Below the pieces are notes generated by a model. The model had not been told where the DNA came from and searched no databases. It saw nothing but the letters and a program-made list of their open reading frames with translations. A program made the translations under genes and the position numbers. Source: Ktedonosporobacter rubrisoli (GTDB taxonomy: Bacteria; Chloroflexota; Ktedonobacteria; Ktedonobacterales; Ktedonobacteraceae). Taken from it: a stretch of DNA of 64,000 bases. Below are positions 34,395-43,410 of this stretch, in pieces. Each line of letters starts with the position of its first letter. Position 1 is the first letter of the stretch. Location of the stretch: assembly GCF_004208415.1 (NCBI RefSeq), contig NZ_CP035758.1, forward strand, positions 8,370,001-8,434,000, read 5' to 3'.

Positions 34395-34431
34395 TGTTAC
34401 AATGGAGTGGGGCAAAGTGGGGCATTTTGGT
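34395..34431 (+). promoter_or_regulatory. mraZ promoter with MraZ-box repeats
   Basis: An extended -10 (TGTTACAAT, 34395-34403) lacks a good -35. Immediately downstream are three 10-bp-spaced repeats at 34408 (TGGG), 34418 (TGGG) and 34428 (TGGT). This is the TGGGN-N5 direct-repeat layout bound by MraZ in other bacteria, so the dcw operon is probably autoregulated. Confidence 0.7.
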
Positions 34432-34549
34432 GAGTTCATACGGATGGCGGGGAAATTCGGTGAAGTATGTCAGGATATCTCAAAAAATTCTGCTATGTTT
34501 CACAAGAGCCAGCGGAACAGCGCAAAACTGAGAAAGTACAACACTTACT

Positions 34550-34957
34550 ATGTTCCTGGGCGAATATGAGCATACTATCGATGCGAAAGGTAGACTTGCC
34601 GTGCCGGCGAAGTTCCGGGTCCAGATGGATCGCGGAGCCGTCATTAGCAAGGGCATGGGAACCTGTCTATCGGTGTATACCGTAGCGCGCTGGGAAGAGA
34701 AGTCTGATGAGCTGGTGGCCGGGCTGAGCAGCGACGAGCTACGCGATTTTGAGAGGCGCATCTATCCAAGCGCCAGCGAGGTGGAACTGGATGCTCAGGG
34801 ACGAATGTTGATCCCCGCCAAATTACGTGCATATGCCAAGTTGAGCGGCGAAGTAACGGTAGCCGGAGTGCGCGACCATTTCGAGGTCTGGGATCGGACG
34901 GCATGGAGAACTTATCAAGAGCGCCTGGATGCGGAAGGGAGCCATATTCCCTTCTAG
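34550..34957 (+). CDS. mraZ: MraZ transcriptional regulator of the dcw cluster
   Basis: 135 residues with two AbrB-like half-repeats: MFLGEYEHTIDAKGRLAVPA (1-20) and VELDAQGRMLIPAKLRAYAK (76-95). Each contains the DxxGR signature of MraZ; HFEVWD ends the second half. MraZ forms ring oligomers that bind TGGG repeats in its own promoter; three such boxes lie at 34408-34431. First gene of the division and cell-wall cluster. Confidence 0.95.
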   Translation: MFLGEYEHTIDAKGRLAVPAKFRVQMDRGAVISKGMGTCLSVYTVARWEEKSDELVAGLSSDELRDFERRIYPSASEVELDAQGRMLIPAKLRAYAKLSGEVTVAGVRDHFEVWDRTAWRTYQERLDAEGSHIPF

Positions 34958-35109
34958 GAACAGAGTGGATGGGCGAAAAACAACAGGAAGTTATCAGGGA
35001 CAGGAACATGCAAGCATAGCGAGGTCCGCTTAGCGCCCGCTCTGACCTCAAAGGTTAGGGGAGCAAAGAATATTGCGTTCTTTCCTGAATTATATAGAAC
35101 AGCTATCTC

Positions 35110-36090
35110 ATGAATCTAACACAAACGCAGCATATACCAGTAATGTTAGAAGAGGTTATGCAGTTGCTGCAACCGCACGCGGGTGGTCAATATATTGATG
35201 CCACGCTTGGAGGAGGAGGGCATACCTCGGCAATACTAGCGCGCTCGGCCCCTACGGGCAAGGTCCTGGGAGTGGATACCGATGTGCAGGCACTGGCACG
35301 TGTGAAAGAACGGTTGTCATACTATGTAAGCGAGGGGCGTCTGCTGCTGACCCACGGAAATTTTTCTGATCTGTCGCAAATTGTAGAACAGGCAGGCTTG
35401 ACCTCGGTACAGGGAATCTTACTGGATCTGGGCTTCTCCTCGGATCAGATGGATACTCCCGAGCGGGGCTTTGCCTTTAGCACCGATGGTCCGCTCGATA
35501 TGCGCCTGAATCAGTCCTTAGCTACCACGGCTGCGGACCTGGTGAACGAGGCTGATGAAGCAGAGCTGGCCGACATCTTCTGGAAATATGGAGAAGAGCG
35601 GCGTTCGCGCCAGATTGCGCGCCGCATCGTCAATCAACGGGCTAAAGGGGCCATCACGCGTACAAAGCAACTGGCGGATCTGGTAGCAGCCGGAGTACCG
35701 TATAAGCCGGGGGCCATTCATCCCGCCACGCGGGTCTTCCAGGCCCTGCGCATAGCAGTGAACCAGGAATTGGAGCGGCTAGAGGCCGTGCTTCCTCAGA
35801 TTTTAGAGATCCTGAGCAAGAAGAGGGCAGACGGAGGGCGGCGAGAGGAAGCAGGTAGAATGGCCATAATTGCCTTTCACTCGTTAGAAGATCGTATTGT
35901 TAAGGAATTTATGCGGCGCGAGGCAACCGATTGTCTGTGTCCGCCACATGTTCCGGTCTGTGTATGTGGGCATAAGGCGCGGCTGCGTCTATTGACGCCT
36001 AAACCTCGCATGCCCGGTGCGCAGGAAATTGAGCGCAATCCTCGCGCCCGTAGTGCCAGATTACGGGCAGCTGAAGTAGTTGTTGAATAG
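35110..36090 (+). CDS. rsmH: 16S rRNA (cytosine(1402)-N4)-methyltransferase
   Basis: 326 residues, SAM-dependent N4-methyltransferase acting on C1402 of 16S rRNA in the 30S subunit. Motif I is DATLGGGGHTSAIL (about 29-42); LLDLGFSSDQMD is the family DxGxSSxQ stretch and GFAFSTDGPLDMRL the substrate loop. FQALRIAVNQELERLE and AFHSLEDRIVKEF near the end are also diagnostic. Usual second gene of the dcw cluster. Confidence 0.95.
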   Translation: MNLTQTQHIPVMLEEVMQLLQPHAGGQYIDATLGGGGHTSAILARSAPTGKVLGVDTDVQALARVKERLSYYVSEGRLLLTHGNFSDLSQIVEQAGLTSVQGILLDLGFSSDQMDTPERGFAFSTDGPLDMRLNQSLATTAADLVNEADEAELADIFWKYGEERRSRQIARRIVNQRAKGAITRTKQLADLVAAGVPYKPGAIHPATRVFQALRIAVNQELERLEAVLPQILEILSKKRADGGRREEAGRMAIIAFHSLEDRIVKEFMRREATDCLCPPHVPVCVCGHKARLRLLTPKPRMPGAQEIERNPRARSARLRAAEVVVE

Positions 36091-36185
36091 TAGTGCGTCA
36101 AGTGTAGGGGTGTGTATGGAAGCAGGTTCATCTTTCAAGGATGGATGTGCAGGTGGTGACTCAACATCTCGAAGGAACGCAGCGT

Positions 36186-36596
36186 ATGTACAGCCTGAAA
36201 GAGCACAGAAGTGCCTCGCAAGTGGCACGAACCAAACCTATTCTGGCCGCGAAACGACGCCGACAACTACACCCATTCTTCTTTCATATGGGACCCGTAG
36301 CCTTGTCTATCACCAGTGTCTTACTCATCGGCTTAATGGCGGTGCTCTATCTCAGCCAGTCTGGCCAGGCCGTAGCCGCCAACCAGCAGCTTCAGGATAT
36401 ACATACAGAGCAAGCTACGCTCCTGCGACAAAACCAGGACCTGGTAGATTCTATCGCCCAGGAACGATCACCTGCTTACATCGCAAGTCAGGCAAAGAAT
36501 TTAGGTCTGGAGCCGGCGGACCCGAAGAGTGTGCGCGTCATCGTGGTGCCACATCTTCAACCGGTTTCGTCTCAGGACGAACCCATCAAGCCTTAA
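36186..36596 (+). CDS. ftsL: FtsL/DivIC-like cell division protein
   Basis: About 136 residues. A basic cytoplasmic N terminus (to about 33) precedes one membrane helix (LSITSVLLIGLMAVLYLSQS) and a periplasmic coiled coil (QQLQDIHTEQATLLRQNQDL) with the C-terminal ERSPAYIASQAKNLGLEPAD. This is the bitopic FtsL/DivIC layout, and its place between rsmH and the PBP gene is the standard ftsL position. ATG 36186 is chosen because GAAGGA lies 9 nt upstream; an in-frame ATG at 36141 has no usable Shine-Dalgarno. Confidence 0.8.
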   Translation: MYSLKEHRSASQVARTKPILAAKRRRQLHPFFFHMGPVALSITSVLLIGLMAVLYLSQSGQAVAANQQLQDIHTEQATLLRQNQDLVDSIAQERSPAYIASQAKNLGLEPADPKSVRVIVVPHLQPVSSQDEPIKP

Positions 36597-36633
36597 AAAG
36601 GGACGAGATCATGTCTGTAGCAGGAGGTGGTAG

Positions 36634-38388
36634 ATGAACGTGGAGTTACGGCGCGCGCGCCACCGCCAGATGTTCATCTTCTTACTGGTGTGCGCAGGCA
36701 TGTTGGGATTACTGGCCAGGCTCTACTATTGGCAAGTTTTGCAGTCTAGTCATCTTTCGCAGTTGGCGAATGCTGAGCACATACAAAACCAAATATTGAA
36801 TGCTCCTCGGGGCCTGATTTACGATGCGCAGGGCCATATTCTCGCCACCAATATTGTGCGCGACGATGTGTATATAGAGCCAATACAATTTGTGCAGGAT
36901 CATCCCGATGCCGAGAATCGCCAGGCGCAGCTAGCTTTGCTGGTTCAGCGCTTACACCAGGTCTTGCCTGGTGTCTCTGAGGATAGCTTGAACCAGGCCT
37001 TTGCCTCCAATCAGGCAACTGTGCGTATCGCCTCGCTGATAGAACCGACTCAGAGCCAACGCTTACGCTCATTACGCCTGTCGTATACCTTTCTAGAGCC
37101 GCATACGGCGCGCAATTATCCCAATGGTGAGCTGGCGGCGCAAGTGCTGGGCTTTGTCCAGGACGGTGGAAATGGTGTCTATGGCGTTGAAGGCATGTAT
37201 AATAAGCTTCTGGCCGGCAAGTCTGGCAACTTTACTGCCGAGACCGATCTGAGCGGCAATCCTTTGACGGTGGGGGCGAGCTCGCAACAGGCCGCAGTAA
37301 ACGGGGCCGACCTGACGCTAACCATTGATAGCTCGCTTCAGTATATTGCCCAGACTATGTTGGCCAATGAGGTAAAACGCCTGGAGGCTCAAAGTGGCTC
37401 GGTGATTGTGCTCAATGCGCGCACCGGCGGGATTGTAGCCATGGCTGGTGCTCCAACCTTTGATCCTAATCACTATAGCCAGTATTACAAAGATCGGGGA
37501 TGCCTGGGCAGCCGGTTTGTCTACTTTAATCCATCCCTGACCTGTGCATATGAACCGGGCTCGACGATGAAGGCAGTGACCATGGCCGCAGCGCTTGATC
37601 AAAGCCTGATAACGCCCCATACCACGCTGCACGATCCAGGCTATATTACCTTCAAGGATGGAACGCCCACGGTTACCAACTGGCGAACCAAGAGTTATGG
37701 GATCGAGACAATGACGCAAGTGCTGGAGCATTCGGCCAATGTCGGAGCCGCTTATGTAGCTCACGATATCCTGGGGCCGGATCGCTTTTACCCGTACTTG
37801 CAGCGTTTTGGTTTTGGGCAAGCTTATAATATCGATGGCCCCGAGGAGAAAGGCGGTTATCGTACAAACAAGTCGCCTGATTGGTCGCCTAGCGATCTGG
37901 CCCGCCAATCCTTTGGGCAGGCCATACTCGCTACGCCATTACAGATGGCCATGGTCTTTCAGGCAATTGCTAACGGCGGTGTCATGATGCAGCCCTACCT
38001 GGTGGCATCAGTTGAGAATAATGGCCAGGTAGAGACAACGCAGCCGCATGCTTTGCGGCGCGTAATTAGCGAGCAAGCGGCAAAGTTGCTCTCAGGAATG
38101 TTGGTTAGCGCGGCTAACTATAACCAGCAAGCGACCTTCCAGGGGTATAGTGTGGCGGTAAAGACAGGCACGGCCACAACGCAAGGTATCTCAGATGATG
38201 AGACCGAGGCTTCAATGGCTGGATTTTTACCGGCTACGAATCCTCAATTTGTGATCCTGGTCAAACTGGATAGACCACATGCCAACGATAATATTTATGG
38301 GGGTACAGCGGCAGCTCCCCTCTGGAAAGCGGTGGCCCAGCAGTTAATGTGGCATTATGGGGTACCGCCCGATCAGCCTCAAGCATAA
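36634..38388 (+). CDS. ftsI: Penicillin-binding protein, transpeptidase of division (FtsI type)
   Basis: 584-residue class B PBP that cross-links septal peptidoglycan. It has a short cytoplasmic end, one membrane helix (about 13-32), a PBP dimerisation domain including RGLIYDAQGHILATN, and a transpeptidase domain with the active-site triad motifs STMK (in YEPGSTMKAV), SAN (EHSANVGAAYVA) and KTGT (VAVKTGTATT). No PASTA domain follows. Function as FtsI rather than an elongation PBP is inferred from its position in the dcw cluster. Confidence 0.93.
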   Translation: MNVELRRARHRQMFIFLLVCAGMLGLLARLYYWQVLQSSHLSQLANAEHIQNQILNAPRGLIYDAQGHILATNIVRDDVYIEPIQFVQDHPDAENRQAQLALLVQRLHQVLPGVSEDSLNQAFASNQATVRIASLIEPTQSQRLRSLRLSYTFLEPHTARNYPNGELAAQVLGFVQDGGNGVYGVEGMYNKLLAGKSGNFTAETDLSGNPLTVGASSQQAAVNGADLTLTIDSSLQYIAQTMLANEVKRLEAQSGSVIVLNARTGGIVAMAGAPTFDPNHYSQYYKDRGCLGSRFVYFNPSLTCAYEPGSTMKAVTMAAALDQSLITPHTTLHDPGYITFKDGTPTVTNWRTKSYGIETMTQVLEHSANVGAAYVAHDILGPDRFYPYLQRFGFGQAYNIDGPEEKGGYRTNKSPDWSPSDLARQSFGQAILATPLQMAMVFQAIANGGVMMQPYLVASVENNGQVETTQPHALRRVISEQAAKLLSGMLVSAANYNQQATFQGYSVAVKTGTATTQGISDDETEASMAGFLPATNPQFVILVKLDRPHANDNIYGGTAAAPLWKAVAQQLMWHYGVPPDQPQA

Positions 38389-38443
38389 GGCAGCATGGAT
38401 CGCAAAGAGGAGTGTAGAGAATAGCAATAATTGAGGGTGTGCA

Positions 38444-38749
38444 ATGCAGCAAGAACAGAATGAACCGGTAAGCGCTCAGTCCGAATTGAGTGAAACATGG
38501 CAAGAGCTGCTAGGGATACTTCCTAAAGGGAAGCATCCTACGGCTCCTCAGGTGTCTCCCAATAACGGGGAAACGCCGGCTCTACAGGAGGACCCCTGGA
38601 ATTCTTTGGTGCATGCAAAAGGCATTGAGGTTGTTGATTTACAACAACTCCATTTGCATATGAGCGATCAAGATGTTGAGCAGGTTCTCGACAAGATGCG
38701 CGAGCAGCCTGCTCAGGATACTGATGACGCATCTGGGTCTGACCATTAG
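38444..38749 (+). CDS. Hypothetical protein in the dcw cluster
   Basis: 101 residues, acidic and polar, unrecognised. The N-terminal half is Gln/Pro/Asn-rich and probably disordered; the C-terminal half includes a short amphipathic stretch VVDLQQLHLHMSDQDVEQVL. No signal peptide or membrane helix. Same strand as the cluster, 55 bp after ftsI, with GAGG upstream of ATG. Unknown whether it joins the divisome. Confidence 0.55.
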   Translation: MQQEQNEPVSAQSELSETWQELLGILPKGKHPTAPQVSPNNGETPALQEDPWNSLVHAKGIEVVDLQQLHLHMSDQDVEQVLDKMREQPAQDTDDASGSDH

Positions 38750-38811
38750 TTGATCAGTCGTTGGTAGTAGTATATTCGAAATAATGTTCTATGTCAAGCC
38801 TGTTTACTCCT

Positions 38812-39052
38812 CTTTTCGCCCCAACTGGAGCGAAAAGCAAAGAGAAAAGGCTTGCAAGATTCCAGGGGTTATCCTGGCGGGGCTCTGGGGCTTATCCCCA
38901 GTCTCTCTTTTCCCACCAAGGATAGGGAGAGGCAAAGAGAAAAGGTTTGGGCAGGGGTCCAGGGATCACCCTAGCGGTGGAACCCTCTCCGGGGGAGAGG
39001 TAATGGGGCTGGTCCCCAGCCTCTCTCCTCTCCGCGGAGAGGAGAGAGGCTG
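38812..39052. repeat. Intergenic hairpin/repeat cluster before ftsW
   Basis: Two related units follow each other. Each contains GGGGCT, a TCCCC arm, a CTCTCT tract and a closing GAGAGG-(A/C)AAAG...AAAAGG. Hairpins include CTTTTCGC/GCGAAAAG (38812-38819 with 38830-38837) and a perfect 36-bp palindrome at 39017-39052 (CAGCCTCTCTCCTCTCCG and complement). It reads as a REP-like duplicated element, and no gene is seen in it. Confidence 0.55.
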
Positions 39053-39131
39053 AAAGAAAAGGTTGGACATAGAACCAATAACTATTAAAAGAAAAATATG
39101 TATGTGAACAAGATGTAGAAAAGGAGAGAAT

Positions 39132-40691
39132 GTGGACGACAAAACAGGAAGAGACGTAAGGCATAAAAGCTTCTCTCCTCCTGGCCTACGCTCTCCCGCC
39201 TTAGAGTCAGTGGAGCGCCGGCAACGCCAGGCCAAAGAGCAGACCAGGAGCAGCACGCGCAAGCCACGTGCCCGGGGCAGCGAAAAAATAGCCTATGCCG
39301 CCGAAGCCCAGCAGGAGCGATCTGCGCCAAGGCACAAGAGCTTGCCGCGCAAGAAAAGCGGAACTGCCAAAGCCTCAGCGCGCCTGGGCCAGGACATACG
39401 GGGTCTCGATCTGCGCGCCGTGTGGCGTCAGAAGTTAGACCTGCCCTCAGGCAAACAAGGCGAGCCAGTCCAGGTAATTAGCGAAGAGGAGCAGCAGAAG
39501 CTAGCGGAACTGGAAATGCAGCTGCCGCGCGAAGCGGGCAAGATCGATTCGTGGTTGCTAGTGATCGTCCTGGCCTTACTCTGCATTGGCCTGATCATGG
39601 TGTATAGCGCGAGCGCATTTTCGGCGGCCCGCTATCAAGGCGATGCCTCCTATTTCTTTCAGCGGCAACTGGTAGCGGCATTTCTAGGCGTCATCGCCAT
39701 GCTCGTCACCATGCGCATCGATTACCGGCTGTGGCGGCGCTTCTCGCTCATCGGCATGCTTGTAGCCTTGCCTCTGCTGGTCCTGGTCTTGATAATAGGA
39801 ACAAACGCCTATGGAGCCTCACGCTGGCTGACCCTTGGCTCGTTTCTCTCGTTTCAACCCAGCGAGCTTACCAAGCTCGTGCTGGCACTTTATATAGCCG
39901 ATTGGCTGGCGCGTAAGGGCAAGCAGGTTGCCACCTTTCTCTATGGCCTGGCCCCGTTCATCATTCTTGTAGGAATCGTGCTAGGGCTGGTCCTGCTAGA
40001 GAATGATATGGGCACGGCAATCGTCATTGCGGGCCTGGCAGCGGCCATGTTCTTTACAGCTGGCGCTAATATCGTGCAGTTCTTGCTAGCGGCAGCTTGC
40101 GGCGGCCTAATCTTTGGTCTGCAGACCTTATCGGGCTATCGCTCCTATCGCTGGAAAGGCTTTCTCGATCCCTTCCAGCATATAACTAGCATTAATTTGC
40201 AGCTCTACCAGTCCTTATTAGCGCTGGGCTCGGGTGGTTGGTTTGGCCTGGGGTTGGGCGCGAGCCGTCAGAAGACCGGCTGGTTGCCCTTGCCCTACAT
40301 CGATTCGATCTTCGCCATTCTTGGCGAGGAGCTTGGTTTTATAGGTAGCGCGGCTGTCATTATTCTATTTTTATTTCTGGCGTTTCGTGGTTTCCGCCTG
40401 GCGAGGCGAACGCAAGACATCTATGGCGCCCTACTGGCAACCGGGATTACCACATGGCTGGTTTTGCAGGCCATCGTCAATATCGCGGCCACAACCGGCT
40501 CTATCCCTTATACTGGGGTTCCGTTGCCATTCATTAGCTATGGAGGTACTGCGCTGGTTATCTCGTTAGCGGCAGTTGGTATATTGCTCAATATTTCACG
40601 TTATATACAGGAGCCCGAAGCTCCAGCGCTCTCAAAGCAAGCGATTACGAAAACTATAAAAAAACGGACAGTGGACAAGTCGCGACCTTAG
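39132..40691 (+). CDS. ftsW: FtsW, septal peptidoglycan glycosyltransferase
   Basis: 519 residues of the SEDS family, which polymerises lipid II with its partner class B PBP. An unusual basic, Arg/Lys/Ser-rich cytoplasmic extension of about 130 residues precedes ten hydrophobic segments. Family motifs are MVYSASAFSA, WLTLGSFLSFQPSELTKLVL and TGVPLPFISYGGTALV. GTG 39132 has AAGGAG 6 nt upstream and is the best start. It completes the FtsW/FtsI pair with the PBP gene. Confidence 0.93.
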   Translation: MDDKTGRDVRHKSFSPPGLRSPALESVERRQRQAKEQTRSSTRKPRARGSEKIAYAAEAQQERSAPRHKSLPRKKSGTAKASARLGQDIRGLDLRAVWRQKLDLPSGKQGEPVQVISEEEQQKLAELEMQLPREAGKIDSWLLVIVLALLCIGLIMVYSASAFSAARYQGDASYFFQRQLVAAFLGVIAMLVTMRIDYRLWRRFSLIGMLVALPLLVLVLIIGTNAYGASRWLTLGSFLSFQPSELTKLVLALYIADWLARKGKQVATFLYGLAPFIILVGIVLGLVLLENDMGTAIVIAGLAAAMFFTAGANIVQFLLAAACGGLIFGLQTLSGYRSYRWKGFLDPFQHITSINLQLYQSLLALGSGGWFGLGLGASRQKTGWLPLPYIDSIFAILGEELGFIGSAAVIILFLFLAFRGFRLARRTQDIYGALLATGITTWLVLQAIVNIAATTGSIPYTGVPLPFISYGGTALVISLAAVGILLNISRYIQEPEAPALSKQAITKTIKKRTVDKSRP

Positions 40692-40749
40692 CTTATTCTC
40701 TGGATGCAAGGCTGCTAGGAAGCGTGTCCCTGGAGGTAAAGGAAGTAGA

Positions 40750-41910
40750 ATGCGAGTCCTGATATCTGGCGGAGGCACTGGCGGGCATGTTTATCCGGCG
40801 CTGGCAGTGGCTACGCAGTTACGAAATACATATAATGCCGATATTCTCTATCTTGGCAGCGATGACGGCCTGGAGACAGAGGTAGTGCCGGCCGCTGGCT
40901 TTCGCTTCAAAGCTATCAAAGCCGGTAAGCTGCAGCGCTTTGTCTCCTGGCGCACGGTGACAGGCGTGGCTCGGGTACCGGTTGGCATCGCGCAGGCCAT
41001 CGGTATCGTACGCGACTTTCATCCACATGTAGCATTTACCAGCGGTGGTTATGTAGCTGTTCCGGCCGGCCTGGCCGCAAAGCTCAACAATGTTCCGCTC
41101 TTAATGCACCAACAGGACGTACCGCCCAACCTGTCTAACCAACTTTTGGCCCCGCTGGCTACGCGCATCTCAGTGGCCTTCGCCGATTCGTGTCGGCACT
41201 TTCCGGCCAGTAAGACCATCCATCTTGGCAATCCGGTACGTCAGGAGATCCTGGCGGTACGCCAGACCACCCCTGAGCAGGCTCGTAGCGCCCTGGGACT
41301 CGATCCCGCTAAGCCGCTCCTGCTGGTTACGGGAGGCAGTTCGGGCGCGCGCCACCTGAACCAGGTTGTATGCCGAGCCTTGCCTGAGTTGCTGAAGTAT
41401 TGCCAGGTTTTGCAGATTAGCGGGCGGCGCCTGTATGACGAGACGCGTGAGCTGGCCGAGCAGGTCTTAGCCGGTCAGGATAGCGCCTTGCGGCAGTCCT
41501 ATCGTCTTGAAGCGTATCTATCGGCCGAGATGCCGCTGGCCTTGCAGGCGGCCGCGTTGGTTATCTGCCGTTCCGGCGCCTCGACTTTGAGCGAACTGGC
41601 AACTCTGGCCCGGCCCTCTATCCTGGTACCTTTACCGACAGAGATAGGCGCATCGCCCCAGGAGGGTAACGCGGCAATGTTTAAGCAGCGCGGCGCGGCC
41701 ATCGTGATCTTGAACGATGATTTGACGCCTGAGTCGCTCAACGCAGTACTCAAGCCGACGATCACATCAGCCCAGCGCTTGCAGGAGCTTGCCACGGCGG
41801 CCGGCAAGCTAGCGATGCCCAACGCGGGACAGCAGATTGTAGAGACGATAGTGAGCATGTCAAGAGTCAAGCCAGCAATGGTCGCGGAGCACGAGGGGAT
41901 ACACGTTTGA
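40750..41910 (+). CDS. murG: UDP-GlcNAc:lipid I N-acetylglucosaminyltransferase
   Basis: 386 residues, GT-B-fold peripheral membrane enzyme making lipid II from lipid I. Readable motifs are ISGGGTGGHVYPALAVA (N-terminal G loop), FTSGGYVAVPAGLAAKL, LVTGGSSGARHLNQ and the UDP-GlcNAc site VICRSGASTLSELATLARPS with ASPQEGNA. It overlaps murC by the TTGA start/stop, so the two are coupled. Confidence 0.95.
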   Translation: MRVLISGGGTGGHVYPALAVATQLRNTYNADILYLGSDDGLETEVVPAAGFRFKAIKAGKLQRFVSWRTVTGVARVPVGIAQAIGIVRDFHPHVAFTSGGYVAVPAGLAAKLNNVPLLMHQQDVPPNLSNQLLAPLATRISVAFADSCRHFPASKTIHLGNPVRQEILAVRQTTPEQARSALGLDPAKPLLLVTGGSSGARHLNQVVCRALPELLKYCQVLQISGRRLYDETRELAEQVLAGQDSALRQSYRLEAYLSAEMPLALQAAALVICRSGASTLSELATLARPSILVPLPTEIGASPQEGNAAMFKQRGAAIVILNDDLTPESLNAVLKPTITSAQRLQELATAAGKLAMPNAGQQIVETIVSMSRVKPAMVAEHEGIHV

Positions 41911-43400
41911 AGAAGACACATTTGCATTTCATGGGTATTGGCGGTCAGGGAATCTCGGCCGTAGCACAGATGGCGCAACTGAATGGGGCGCGGGTGAGCG
42001 GCTGTGATCAGCGTGCCTCGGCCACCACGCAGGCTATCGAGCGTGCGGGCATTCCAGTGCAGATCGGGCATAGCGCAGAGCACCTGGCGGATGTGGATAT
42101 GCTGGTCGTGAGTCCTGCCGTTGCGGCCCTCGATAAGCAGAACCCCGAACTGCTGGCGGCTCAGCAATCTGGCATTCAGGTTATTACCTGGCAAGAGTTG
42201 CTCGGCGAGCTCATGCAGAATAAGTGCTTGCTCTCCGTCTGCGGTGTCCACGGCAAGGGGACCACGACAGCCATGCTTTCTTTAATGCTTGTGGACGCGG
42301 GCCTTGACCCAACCTGCGAGATTGGCGGGGTTGTGCCGCGCTTTGGGGCTAACTATCGTCTTGGGACAAGTCAGTACTTTGTGAACGAAGCCGATGAGTT
42401 TAACCATAATTTCTGGCACTATCATCCGCGCGTCGCAGTCGTGACTTCGATAGAGTTTGAGCATCCAGAGTTCTATGCTGACTACGAAGCCTTTTTGCAA
42501 GCCTTTGAGCATTTTATTCGCGGCATGGATACACAGGGCGATTGGTCAGTGCCGGCAACCTTGATCTTGAACGCCGATAGCCCTGGCTGCCTGGAACTGC
42601 GCCAGCGGCTTCACGATTGGCCCGGGCGCGTTCTGGCTTACAGGATTGAGGGCCTGCAGCCTTCTCAGCCGGAGCTCGCGAATATCGAAGCAGTCTTTGA
42701 GGCCTATGATCTCCAGCTGGATGGCGCGACAAGCTTTCGCGTGCGAACGCGCGGCGCCACGGAGCAGGCAGCCATGCGCGGAACAGAGGTCTTCCAGCTA
42801 CAGTTACCGGGCCTGCACAATATCCAGAACGCACTTGGAGCCCTGGTGGCCGCACGCTGCCTGGGCGTAGAGGGCGCCAGCATTGCCAGGACCCTTGCCG
42901 AATTTGGCGGCCTACGGCGGCGCTTTGAGATCCGCTATCAAGGACCGTTCACTATAGGTGAACGGGCTGGCGAGGTGATTCTTGTAGATGACTATGCGCA
43001 TCATCCCACGGCCATCGCCGCGACCCTGGAAGCCGTGCGCAGGCGCTATCAGGGACGGCGCGTCGTCGCGGTCTATCAGCCGCATATGTATAGTCGCACC
43101 AAAACCTTTTTTGCGCAGTTTTTAAGCGCCTTTGATGCCGCTGACCTGGCAATTATCGCCGACATCTTTCCAGCCCGTGAGCGCGACACTGGACTGATCC
43201 ATGCGCGCGATCTGGTGGCGGCCCTGGCCGAGCGCACGCACTTCAAGCAGCATGCTCAGGTGCTCTATGGCGGCAGCGTAGAGGATACCGCGCATCTGCT
43301 CGCTAAGCAACTGCGCTCAGGTGATATTGTCATCATTATGGGAGCCGGCGATATCTATACAGTTACCGAAGCATTATTGAAAAATACTATAAAGGCATAG
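41907..43400 (+). CDS. murC: UDP-N-acetylmuramate-L-alanine ligase (Mur ligase)
   Basis: 497 residues with the three Mur ligase domains. It opens with THLHFMGIGGQGISAVAQ (UDP-binding domain), then the ATP-binding loop GVHGKGTTT (113-121), EADEFNHNF and the ligand domain FGGLRRRFEIRYQG and DDYAHHPTAI. In most MurC enzymes the loop is GTHGKTTTT; here the residue after the Lys is Gly, as in folylpolyglutamate synthases. The stretch around SIEFEHPEFY recalls Mpl, the muropeptide ligase, but dcw position favours MurC. Start is TTG 41907. Confidence 0.9.
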   Translation: MKKTHLHFMGIGGQGISAVAQMAQLNGARVSGCDQRASATTQAIERAGIPVQIGHSAEHLADVDMLVVSPAVAALDKQNPELLAAQQSGIQVITWQELLGELMQNKCLLSVCGVHGKGTTTAMLSLMLVDAGLDPTCEIGGVVPRFGANYRLGTSQYFVNEADEFNHNFWHYHPRVAVVTSIEFEHPEFYADYEAFLQAFEHFIRGMDTQGDWSVPATLILNADSPGCLELRQRLHDWPGRVLAYRIEGLQPSQPELANIEAVFEAYDLQLDGATSFRVRTRGATEQAAMRGTEVFQLQLPGLHNIQNALGALVAARCLGVEGASIARTLAEFGGLRRRFEIRYQGPFTIGERAGEVILVDDYAHHPTAIAATLEAVRRRYQGRRVVAVYQPHMYSRTKTFFAQFLSAFDAADLAIIADIFPARERDTGLIHARDLVAALAERTHFKQHAQVLYGGSVEDTAHLLAKQLRSGDIVIIMGAGDIYTVTEALLKNTIKA

Positions 43401-43410
43401 AAGGAAACAT

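Noticed and set aside
34318..34403. Chromosomal replication origin at the DnaA boxes
   Set aside because: Only three boxes, no AT-rich unwinding region and no dnaA, dnaN or rnpA/rpmH gene nearby. A regulatory role is simpler.
36080..36637. 185-codon plus-strand frame over ftsL
   Set aside because: Out of frame with the FtsL-like protein, Gly/Arg/Thr-rich and without hydrophobic or domain features.
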